From DATFWC01 sp045801465 (lineage in GTDB: Bacteria; Pseudomonadota; Alphaproteobacteria; Rhizobiales; Xanthobacteraceae): 5,097 nt of DNA. Shown in pieces: positions 1 through 5,097 of this stretch. Within the stretch, counting starts at the first letter, position 1. Every line of letters begins with the position of its first letter. Below the pieces are notes generated by a model, which ran no database searches, had not been told where the DNA came from, and saw only the letters and a list, made by a program, of their open reading frames with translations. Location of the stretch: contig JBJMSU010000109.1 of NCBI GenBank assembly GCA_045801465.1, positions 1-5,097 on the forward strand, written 5' to 3'. The position numbers and the translations under genes are program-made.

Positions 1-41
1 ATGCCTATCGCGACAAGCATCGCAAGCAAAATACCTCGCAT
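1..41 (-). CDS. 5' end of an unidentified gene with a signal-peptide-like start (partial)
   Basis: Only the first 13 codons and two further bases lie in the window; the gene runs off the left edge. Read on the minus strand, ATG at 41-39 opens MRGILLAMLVAIG, a short N-terminus with one Arg followed by a continuous hydrophobic stretch, as in a Sec signal peptide or a first membrane helix. The start is supported by a good Shine-Dalgarno sequence, AGGAG at 54-50, eight bases upstream. The product cannot be named from so little sequence. If real, the gene is divergent from parC and shares the 42-407 spacer with it. The alternative is a chance ATG in non-coding DNA, but the pairing of a strong ribosome site with a hydrophobic start makes a real gene more likely. 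Confidence 0.55.
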   Translation of the reverse strand, partial: MRGILLAMLVAIG

Positions 42-49
42 TCTCTTCT

Positions 50-54
50 CTCCT
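50..54 (-). promoter_or_regulatory. Shine-Dalgarno site of the left-edge minus-strand gene
   Basis: The minus strand reads AGGAG followed by eight purine-rich bases and then ATG at 41-39. Motif and spacing are both close to ideal. This site is the main reason for calling a gene at the left edge and for choosing that start. Confidence 0.55.
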
Positions 55-114
55 ACACTTGGGGTTCATCGGTCGGCGGCGTCACAGGACTCCGCCGTGG
101 TGCCTCCCTCCAGC

Positions 115-144
115 ATTCTAAAGCCCTCGCAACGAAAGCCACAA
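115..144 (-). promoter_or_regulatory. Possible sigma-70-type promoter for the left-edge minus-strand gene
   Basis: On the minus strand TTGTGG (144-139) is followed after 18 bases by TAGAAT (120-115). The second hexamer matches TATAAT at five of six positions, while the first keeps only the TTG core of TTGACA. Transcription would begin near position 108 and give a leader of roughly 65 bases before the ATG at 41. Such weak matches arise often by chance, so this is a candidate only. Confidence 0.25.
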
Positions 145-254
145 TCGCGTGGAAGACTTCCTCGCAAGACTAGCGGAGCCAATCTTAATCGTTTGGCGTC
201 GAAGCGTTCATCCCTCGTTCATCTCGCCGTCGGCAATGCGATTGCTGGCTGTCT

Positions 255-308
255 TGTTGCCGGCCTCAACCGGGTCGCAACAGCAACACGGCGAGCGCGC
301 TGCGCTCG
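255..308. repeat. Two adjacent small inverted repeats upstream of parC
   Basis: The first is imperfect: TGTTG (255-259) pairs with CAACA (278-282) around an inner CCGG/CCGG stem (260-263 with 270-273), with four unpaired bases at 274-277. GCAACA is also directly repeated at 277-282 and 283-288. The second is CGAGCGC (292-298), loop GCT, GCGCTCG (302-308), a perfect seven-pair stem. Neither is followed by a T-run on either strand, so they do not look like intrinsic terminators. They could be protein-binding palindromes or chance structure in GC-rich DNA. Confidence 0.3.
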
Positions 309-407
309 ATCAGGATAGTGGCGTGACGGTCGCCGCAACGCATACGGACTGTAATCTGCCACCATTCGTCGCTTGTTCGGCTCACTTGTTGGCGCTACCG
401 ATCCGGC

Positions 408-2690
408 ATGGGAAAGCAACTGATTCCTCCTCCGCGCGACGAGATCCAAGAGATCGCGCTGCGCGACGCGCTGGAAGAGCGCTATCTCGCCTACGCACTG
501 TCGACCATCATGCATCGGGCCCTGCCGGATGCGCGCGATGGTCTCAAACCGGTGCACCGGCGGCTCGTCTACGCCATGCGCCAGCTGCGCCTCGATCCGG
601 GCGCGGCGTTCAAGAAATGCGCGCGCGTCGTCGGCGATGTCATCGGCAAGTTTCACCCGCACGGCGATCAGGCCGTCTACGATGCGCTCGTGCGTCTCGC
701 GCAGGATTTCGCCCAGCGCTATCCGCTGATCGACGGCCAGGGAAATTTCGGCAATATCGACGGCGATAACCCGGCGGCCATGCGCTACACCGAGGCGCGG
801 CTCACGGAAGTGGCGCGTCTCCTCCTCGACGGCATCGACGAGAACGCCGTCGATTTCCGTCCGACCTATGACGGAACCGAGGAAGAGCCGGTGGTGCTGC
901 CGGCCGCGTTCCCGAACCTGCTTGCCAACGGCGCCCAAGGCATCGCCGTCGGCATGGCCACCGCGATCCCGCCGCACAATGCGGCGGAGCTGTGTGATGC
1001 GGCGCTGCACCTCATCGAAACGCCGAACGCCAGGAGCCGGACGCTTCTAAAATACGTGCGCGGTCCTGATTTTCCCACCGGCGGAATCGTGGTCGATCCG
1101 CCGGAAGCGATCGCGGAGGCCTACACGACGGGCCGCGGGTCGTTTCGCGTGCGGGCGCGCTGGGAAAAGGAGGATACCGGCCGCGGCACTTACGTCGTCG
1201 TGGTGACCGAGATTCCCTGGCTCGTGCAGAAGGGCCGGCTGGTCGAGCGCATCGCCGAATTGATCAACGAGCGCAAGCTGCCGTTGCTCGGCGACGTACG
1301 CGATGAATCCACCGACGATATCCGCCTGGTGCTCGAGCCGCGCTCGCGCACGGTGGATCCGGCCTTGTTGATGGAGTCGCTGTTCAAGCTCACCGAGCTC
1401 GAAAGCCGCATCCCGCTCAACATGAACGTGCTGGTCAAGGGCCGCATCCCCAAGGTGATTGGCCTCGCCGAAGCCTTGCGCGAATGGCTCGACCACCGCC
1501 GCGAAGTCCTGCTGCGGCGTTCGCGTCATCGCCTGGCGCAGATCGAACATCGCCTGGAAGTGCTCGGCGGCTATCTCGTCGCCTATCTCAATCTCGACAA
1601 GGTGATCCGAATCATCCGCAAGGAGGACGAGCCGAAACCCGTCCTGATCAAGACCTTCACGCTCACCGACGTGCAGGCGGACGCCATCCTCAACATGCGG
1701 CTGCGCAACCTGCGCAGGCTCGAGGAGATGGAGATCCGGCAGGAGGACAAGGACCTGCGCGCCGAGAAGAAGTCGCTCGAGCAACTGGTCCGTTCCGAAA
1801 CGCAGCAATGGAAGGCGATCGCCGCGCAGATCAAGGAGGTGCGGGCGAGCTTCGGACCGAAGACTGAGCTCGGCAAGCGGCGCACCGAGTTCGCGCTGGC
1901 GCCGGAGCACGACGAGGCCGAGATCGAAGCCGCCATGGTCGAGCGCGAGCCGATCACGGTCGTGGTGTCGGAAAAGGGGTGGATCCGCGCCCTGCGCGGG
2001 CACGTCGGCGATCTGTCCGCCGTCGCCTTCAAGACCGACGACCGGCTCAGGTTCTCGTTCTTCGCCGAGACCACGGCCAAGCTTCTGGTATTTGCCACCA
2101 ATGGCCGCATCTACACGATCGAAGCCGCCAAGCTGCCGGGCGGGCGCGGCCATGGCGAGCCGATCCGGCTGTTCATCGAGCTCGAACAGGAAGCCGACGT
2201 GGTCTCGGTGCTTCCGTTTCGCGGCGGACGCAAGATGCTCGTGGCGAGCCGCGCCGGCCGCGGCTTCATCGTGGCGGAGGACGAGTGCGTCGCCACCACC
2301 CGCAAGGGCAAGCAGGTGCTCAACGTCGATCCGCCCGACGAGGCGCGCGCGCTGACCTTCGTGGACGGTGAGCTGGTGGCGGCGATCGGCGAGAACCGGA
2401 AGATGGTGATCTTTCCGCTCGAGCAGGTGCCGGAGATGGGGCGCGGGCGCGGCGTGCGGCTGCAGCGCTACAAGGATGGCGGGCTCTCCGACGTGACGAC
2501 GTTCACGGCGGCGAGCGGTCTCGTCTGGATCGACGCCGCCGAACGCACGTTCACGCTGACCCTCAAGGAGCTCGCCGATTGGCGCGGCAATCGCGCCGAT
2601 GCCGGGCGGCTTGCGCCCAAGGGATTCCCCCGCACCAACAAATTCGGCCGCGCGCCGGAGAATGGGCGCGGCGGCGAGGACGAAAAATAA
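408..2690 (+). CDS. parC: DNA topoisomerase IV subunit A
   Basis: ParC is the DNA-breaking subunit of the ParC2ParE2 type IIA topoisomerase that decatenates daughter chromosomes in the cytoplasm. The 760-residue product has the full family layout. The cleavage/religation domain includes the DALEERYLAYALSTIMHRAL start (20-39), the KFHPHGD helix (81-87) and the catalytic tyrosine Y127 in AAMRYTEARL. A long helical C-gate region spans about 375-480, and a beta-pinwheel C-terminal domain about 510-725. The pinwheel contains LPGGRGHGEPIRL (576-588) rather than a canonical gyrase GyrA-box, and the length fits alphaproteobacterial ParC, so ParC is preferred to GyrA. The ATG at 408 is the first start codon after an in-frame stop at 324 and gives the MGKxLIPP-type N-terminus remembered from relatives, although no clear Shine-Dalgarno sequence precedes it. 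The Ser80 and Glu84 positions of E. coli ParC are Gln88 and Asp92 here. The b561 gene begins 13 bases after the stop. Confidence 0.96.
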   Translation: MGKQLIPPPRDEIQEIALRDALEERYLAYALSTIMHRALPDARDGLKPVHRRLVYAMRQLRLDPGAAFKKCARVVGDVIGKFHPHGDQAVYDALVRLAQDFAQRYPLIDGQGNFGNIDGDNPAAMRYTEARLTEVARLLLDGIDENAVDFRPTYDGTEEEPVVLPAAFPNLLANGAQGIAVGMATAIPPHNAAELCDAALHLIETPNARSRTLLKYVRGPDFPTGGIVVDPPEAIAEAYTTGRGSFRVRARWEKEDTGRGTYVVVVTEIPWLVQKGRLVERIAELINERKLPLLGDVRDESTDDIRLVLEPRSRTVDPALLMESLFKLTELESRIPLNMNVLVKGRIPKVIGLAEALREWLDHRREVLLRRSRHRLAQIEHRLEVLGGYLVAYLNLDKVIRIIRKEDEPKPVLIKTFTLTDVQADAILNMRLRNLRRLEEMEIRQEDKDLRAEKKSLEQLVRSETQQWKAIAAQIKEVRASFGPKTELGKRRTEFALAPEHDEAEIEAAMVEREPITVVVSEKGWIRALRGHVGDLSAVAFKTDDRLRFSFFAETTAKLLVFATNGRIYTIEAAKLPGGRGHGEPIRLFIELEQEADVVSVLPFRGGRKMLVASRAGRGFIVAEDECVATTRKGKQVLNVDPPDEARALTFVDGELVAAIGENRKMVIFPLEQVPEMGRGRGVRLQRYKDGGLSDVTTFTAASGLVWIDAAERTFTLTLKELADWRGNRADAGRLAPKGFPRTNKFGRAPENGRGGEDEK

Positions 2691-2703
2691 TCGGCGTGCG
2701 CGC

Positions 2704-3318
2704 ATGGTTCGCAACACGGACCTCGTTTGGGGGTGGCCCGCCAAGGGCCTGCACTGGATCGCTGCGCTGTTCATCCTGCTGTTGCTCGCGCACGGCTGGT
2801 GGATGACGCATATGGCGCCGCGGCCGGAGCGGCTCGCCCACTACGCCGGGCATTCGGCCATGGGATTCGACCTGCTGGCGCTGATGGTGCTGCGCCTGCT
2901 GTGGCGCTGGCTCAATCCCGTGCCCGCGCTGCCGGCCGACTCGAAGACGTGGGAGCGCTGGAGCGCTCATGCGGTTCACTTCGGGATGTACGTGCTCATT
3001 TTCGTGGTGTCGCTCACCGGCTGGGTCACGGCGAACACGTTCCGTACGCCGATCACCCGCGACCTCTTCGGCATCCCGTTTCCGTTGATCGCGAGCGGCG
3101 TCGACCGGTCGGTCGGTAACCTGTTCGAACAATCCCATATGGTGCTCGCCGATGTGCTGGGAGCCCTCGCGGTCGTGCACGTTCTCGGCGCCCTGCGGCA
3201 CCACCTGTTCAAGGGCAACGACGTGCTCCGCCGCATGACCTGGGGATGCGCGCCCCATAAACTTCAGTGCGATCAGCCCGGGCAAATACCCGGACTTAAC
3301 CGATTTACCCCCATTTGA
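2704..3318 (+). CDS. Cytochrome b561 family membrane protein (CybB-like)
   Basis: The 204-residue product is a predicted inner-membrane diheme cytochrome b. E. coli CybB oxidises superoxide and passes electrons to quinone, but whether this homologue does so is inference. It opens GWPAKGLHW (10-18). Four hydrophobic helices lie at about 15-34, 50-69, 92-110 and 145-166. Likely heme-ligand histidines are H17, H50, H145 and H159, one in each of helices 1 and 2 and two in helix 4, the usual family pattern. RHHLFKGNDVLRRM (165-178) is the normal family ending. About 26 further residues continue to the stop, are less GC-rich and look like translated intergenic DNA. The ATG at 2704 is chosen because family members start just before the first helix; an earlier in-frame ATG at 2662 would overlap parC. 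No good Shine-Dalgarno sequence is visible, so translational coupling to parC, 13 bases upstream, is plausible. Confidence 0.88.
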   Translation: MVRNTDLVWGWPAKGLHWIAALFILLLLAHGWWMTHMAPRPERLAHYAGHSAMGFDLLALMVLRLLWRWLNPVPALPADSKTWERWSAHAVHFGMYVLIFVVSLTGWVTANTFRTPITRDLFGIPFPLIASGVDRSVGNLFEQSHMVLADVLGALAVVHVLGALRHHLFKGNDVLRRMTWGCAPHKLQCDQPGQIPGLNRFTPI

Positions 3319-3374
3319 ACCGTCGGCTTGGCGGCAGCGTTCGGATCACGCCGGCCGCCGCTTCGGGCCAAATG

Positions 3375-3403
3375 TGCTATTGCAAATTATTCGCAACTGC
3401 AAC
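3375..3403. promoter_or_regulatory. Candidate Mn-responsive Fur/Mur operator of mntH
   Basis: The core TGCAAATTATTCGCA (3381-3395) is a palindrome about T3388 with a single mismatch, extending to 17 bases at 3380-3396. Around it the same unit recurs as tandem hexamers: TGCTAT-TGCAAA (3375-3386), five bases, then CGCAAC-TGCAAC (3392-3403). Established: in Hyphomicrobiales the Fur-family regulator (Fur or Mur) represses Mn-uptake genes, and in Bradyrhizobium japonicum mntH is controlled by Mn through Fur. Seen here: the site lies 28-56 bases before the mntH start and overlaps the best promoter candidate. That Fur/Mur binds this site is inferred. MntR is an alternative regulator. Confidence 0.65.
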
Positions 3404-3408
3404 ATGAT
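3380..3408 (+). promoter_or_regulatory. Possible mntH promoter
   Basis: TTGCAA (3380-3385) and CATGAT (3403-3408) are separated by 17 bases and each matches the sigma-70 consensus at four of six positions. Transcription would start near 3415, leaving a leader of about 16 bases and no room for a manganese riboswitch. The operator-like palindrome covers the -35 and spacer, as expected for direct repression. The hexamers are weak, so the assignment is tentative. Confidence 0.35.
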
Positions 3409-3430
3409 TGCCGATTGACGGAGATTATCG

Positions 3431-4804
3431 ATGCTCGTGGTCCCAAAGGCCGATCCCGTAGTCCAAAGCCTGGATACTGGCTGGCGTCGCCAGCGCGAGC
3501 GGCCGTCGCTGGCTGAGGTGTTCGGCACCATCGGGACCCGTCCGACCGGACCGATGTGGCGGAAGCTGCTGGCCTTTTTGGGCCCCGGCTACCTTATCGC
3601 GGTCGGCTATATGGATCCCGGCAATTGGGCGACTTCGCTCGCCGGCGGATCGAAATTCGGCTACGCGCTGCTCACCATCGCGCTCCTGTCCAATCTGATG
3701 GCGATTCTGCTGCAGGCGCTGTGCGCACGGCTGGGCATCGGCGCTGGCCGCGACCTCGCGCAGGCGTGCCGGGATGCCTTCCCCCGCGCGCTCTCCTGGC
3801 CGCTGTGGGTGCTCGCCGAAATCGCCATCTGCTCCACCGATCTCGCCGAGGTCATCGGCACGGCCATCGGCCTCAACCTCCTGTTCGGCATCCCGCTCGA
3901 GATCGGCGTGTTGATCACCGCGCTCGACGTGTTCGTGATCCTGTGGCTGCAGAACCTGGGTTTTCGCTGGATCGAAGCGTTCGTGGTGACGCTGTTGGGG
4001 GTCATCACGGTCTGCTTTGCGATGCAAATCGCCATGGCCGATCCGGATTGGGGCGCGGTGATCCGCGGGTTCGCGCCGACCACCGAGATCGTCAGCAATC
4101 CCGAGATGCTCTATCTCGCGCTCGGCATCCTCGGCGCCACCGTGATGCCGCACAACCTCTATCTCCACTCCGGCGTGGTGCAGACGCGCCGGTTCGGCGA
4201 CTCGGTCGAGGAGCGGCGCGAGGCGATCAAGCTCGCGACGCTCGATTCGACGATCGCGCTGATGTTCGCGCTGCTCATCAATGCGTCGATCCTCATTCTC
4301 GCGGCCGCGACCTTCAATAAGGCCGGCAAGACCGACGTCGCCGAGCTCGATCAGGTCCATTCCTTCCTGGCGCCGCTGCTCGGCTCGGCGCTGGCTCCGA
4401 CGTTGTTCGGCATCGCGCTCCTGTGCTGCGGCTTGAACTCGACCGTCACGGCGACGCTGTCGGGCCAGATCGTCATGGAAGGCTTTCTCGACATCCGGCT
4501 GCCGGCCTGGGCGCGGCGGCTGCTGACGCGAGCGATCGCCATCGTGCCGGCCGTGATCGTGACGATCTGGTACGGCGAGAAGGGGACGGCGCAGCTCCTG
4601 ATCCTCAGTCAGGTGATCCTGAGCCTGCAGCTGCCGTTTGCCATCGTGCCGCTGGTGATGTTCACCGCCGATCGGCGCAAGATGGGCGACTTGGTGGCGC
4701 CGCGCTGGGTGACCGTGCTCGCCGCGATCGTGGCGGTGACGATCATCGGGCTCAACGTCAAGCTCTTGGCCGATATGGCGCTGGGGTCGAATCCGGCTCC
4801 GTAG
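3431..4804 (+). CDS. mntH: Nramp-family divalent metal (manganese) transporter MntH
   Basis: MntH is a proton-coupled inner-membrane importer of Mn2+, with some Fe2+. The 457-residue product has about eleven hydrophobic helices in the LeuT-like Nramp fold. The helix 1 motif DPGN (62-65) supplies D62 and N65, and helix 6 ATVMPHN (236-242) supplies A236 and M239. These match the metal ligands D56, N59, A227 and M230 known in Deinococcus Nramp; the methionine favours transition metals over Ca/Mg. H241 and the helix 3 acidic set E130, D137 and E140 match the residues tied to proton movement. The GLNSTVTATLSGQIVMEGF signature (335-353) and SQVILSLQLPF in helix 10 (393-403) are also intact. The start is supported by GGAG at 3420-3423, seven bases upstream. 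The gene sits behind its own Fur/Mur-like operator. Its TAG stop lies inside the downstream repeat. bpt is convergent. Confidence 0.95.
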   Translation: MLVVPKADPVVQSLDTGWRRQRERPSLAEVFGTIGTRPTGPMWRKLLAFLGPGYLIAVGYMDPGNWATSLAGGSKFGYALLTIALLSNLMAILLQALCARLGIGAGRDLAQACRDAFPRALSWPLWVLAEIAICSTDLAEVIGTAIGLNLLFGIPLEIGVLITALDVFVILWLQNLGFRWIEAFVVTLLGVITVCFAMQIAMADPDWGAVIRGFAPTTEIVSNPEMLYLALGILGATVMPHNLYLHSGVVQTRRFGDSVEERREAIKLATLDSTIALMFALLINASILILAAATFNKAGKTDVAELDQVHSFLAPLLGSALAPTLFGIALLCCGLNSTVTATLSGQIVMEGFLDIRLPAWARRLLTRAIAIVPAVIVTIWYGEKGTAQLLILSQVILSLQLPFAIVPLVMFTADRRKMGDLVAPRWVTVLAAIVAVTIIGLNVKLLADMALGSNPAP

Positions 4805-4928
4805 GATGGGTTGCGGCGTCGCACTCAGCTTGCGAGCGGGACTCCTGCTTGGCACGCCGAAACCCACCAGCGACCAGAACCGATGACGGTGGGGTAAGGC
4901 GCGCAACAGCGCGCCTTACCCGCCCTAC
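4801..4928. repeat. Two-hairpin palindromic repeat between convergent mntH and bpt
   Basis: The ends form an imperfect terminal inverted repeat: GTAGGATGGGT at 4801-4811 against GTAGGGCGGGT read on the minus strand from 4928 to 4918, nine of eleven identical. Inside are two hairpins. Arm one pairs 4805-4822 with 4851-4868 (14 of 18 positions) around a 28-base loop. Arm two is the perfect 13-base-pair stem at 4892-4921. GTAGGxTGGGT...ACCCACC units of this kind are, from memory, dispersed in many Bradyrhizobium and related genomes and resemble REP-like non-autonomous elements. There is no coding capacity. The unit includes the mntH stop codon at its left end and stops three bases before the bpt stop codon. 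Confidence 0.6.
4892..4921. terminator. Strong perfect hairpin, possible bidirectional transcription barrier
   Basis: GGGTAAGGCGCGC (4892-4904), loop AACA, GCGCGCCTTACCC (4909-4921): thirteen uninterrupted base pairs with a four-base loop. It lies between two convergent genes, where it could stop or stabilise both transcripts. Neither side has a real T-run; the plus side has only ATTT at 4930-4933. It is therefore not a canonical intrinsic terminator, and 3'-end protection of mRNA or the function of the repeat itself is equally possible. Confidence 0.45.
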
Positions 4929-4931
4929 AAT

Positions 4932-5097
4932 TTACTTCTCCACCCGGGTCCAGCCGTCGGGCATGAGCCGCTGCTGCGGCATGAAGCGGCCCTTGTAGTT
5001 CATCTTCTTGGAGCCTTCGACCCAATAGCCGAGATACACATAGGGCAGGCCCATGCGGCGGGCGCGGGCGATATGGTCGAGGATCACGAAGGTGCCG
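4932..5097 (-). CDS. bpt: Aspartate/glutamate leucyltransferase (ATE/Bpt family), C-terminal part
   Basis: Only the last 54 codons and the TAA stop (4934-4932) are in the window; the gene enters from the right edge on the minus strand. The enzyme transfers an amino acid from aminoacyl-tRNA (Leu for Bpt, Arg for Ate) to proteins beginning with Asp or Glu, marking them for ClpS/ClpAP degradation in the cytoplasm. The visible part carries the highly characteristic family ending: FVILDHIARARRMGLPYVYL (3-22), GYWVEGSKKMNYKGRF (23-38), then PQQRLMPDGW (40-49). The GYWVEGSKKMNYK block is nearly diagnostic. Leucyl rather than arginyl specificity cannot be told from this fragment; bacterial members are usually named Bpt. 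It converges on mntH with the palindromic repeat between them. Confidence 0.92.
   Translation of the reverse strand, partial: GTFVILDHIARARRMGLPYVYLGYWVEGSKKMNYKGRFMPQQRLMPDGWTRVEK

Larger units (their letters stand above)
42..407. other. Divergent intergenic region between the left-edge gene and parC
   Basis: This stretch of 366 bases holds no convincing gene. The open frames crossing it have Ser/Arg/Pro-rich translations without recognisable motifs or good ribosome sites, and one of them runs on out of frame into parC. It should carry the promoters for parC and for the divergent gene. For parC the best -10-like hexamer is TGTAAT at 350-355, but it has no good -35 at a normal distance. No tRNA or other structured RNA gene was recognised. 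Two small hairpins lie at 255-308 and are listed separately. Confidence 0.6.

Noticed and set aside
1..318. Plus-strand open frame of 105 codons from the first base
   Set aside because: The ATG at position 1 is only the window edge. There is no visible ribosome site or recognisable motif, the product is Ser/Arg-rich, and it opposes the better-supported minus-strand start at 41.
149..769. Plus-strand open frame of 206 codons running into parC
   Set aside because: Its second half is parC read in another frame as an Arg/Ala-rich sequence, and its GTG start lacks a Shine-Dalgarno sequence.
219..1010. Minus-strand open frame of 263 codons covering the parC start and its upstream region
   Set aside because: Most of it is antisense to parC, and it shows no family motif.
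1047..2774. Long minus-strand open frame opposite parC (575 codons)
   Set aside because: It is exactly antisense to a well-conserved parC. Its translation is rich in His, Arg, Asp and Gly with no motif, as expected when GC-rich coding DNA is read backwards.
3330..3359. GGCGGC/GCCGCC inverted repeat as terminator of the b561 gene
   Set aside because: It has six pairs with an 18-base loop and no T-run. Such matches are frequent by chance in DNA this GC-rich.
3319..3430. Manganese (yybP-ykoY type) riboswitch upstream of mntH
   Set aside because: The spacer is only 112 bases, the likely transcript leader is about 16 bases, and the characteristic conserved loops were not seen.
3425..4906. Long minus-strand open frame opposite mntH (493 codons)
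   Set aside because: Its RHDRGE-type low-complexity composition mirrors hydrophobic MntH codons. It has no recognisable domain, and mntH on the plus strand is unambiguous.
4825..5025. Minus-strand open frame of 66 codons at the right end
   Set aside because: It overlaps bpt in the wrong frame and crosses the palindromic repeat. The bpt frame carries the conserved GYWVEGSKKMNYK block instead.
1..5097. CRISPR array, toxin-antitoxin, phage, transposase or other novel accessory system
   Set aside because: No regularly spaced repeats, integrase or transposase motifs, or unexplained gene clusters were found. All sizeable coding regions are recognisable housekeeping or transport genes.

Overview
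This GC-rich window looks like ordinary chromosomal DNA from an alphaproteobacterium, most likely a Bradyrhizobium/Xanthobacteraceae-type member of the Hyphomicrobiales. The assignment rests on remembered resemblance of the ParC, MntH and leucyl/arginyl-transferase proteins to that group, on the codon use, and on a dispersed palindromic repeat of a style common there. No database search was possible.

Layout from left to right. Positions 1-41 hold, on the minus strand, the first 13 codons of a gene that starts behind a strong Shine-Dalgarno sequence and begins like a signal peptide. A non-coding divergent spacer follows (42-407). Next come parC, topoisomerase IV subunit A (408-2690), and, 13 bases downstream on the same strand, a four-helix cytochrome b561 gene (2704-3318). 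A short control region (about 3319-3430) carries a striking Fur/Mur-like palindrome built from TGCAAC-type hexamers. It precedes mntH, an Nramp manganese importer (3431-4804). A 128-base two-hairpin repeat (4801-4928) fills the gap to a convergent minus-strand gene, of which only the last 54 codons are present: aspartate/glutamate leucyltransferase (bpt/ate, 4932-5097).

The genes do not form one pathway. parC serves chromosome decatenation, and the b561 gene is a membrane heme protein that may be co-transcribed with it. mntH appears to have its own metal-regulated promoter, and bpt belongs to the N-degron protein turnover route.

I found no defence system, CRISPR array, integrase, transposase or RNA gene. 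The observations most worth following are the architecture of the mntH operator, the repeat that supplies the mntH stop codon and fits the gap between two convergent genes, the natural Gln at the ParC quinolone-determining position, and an unusual C-terminal tail on the b561 protein.
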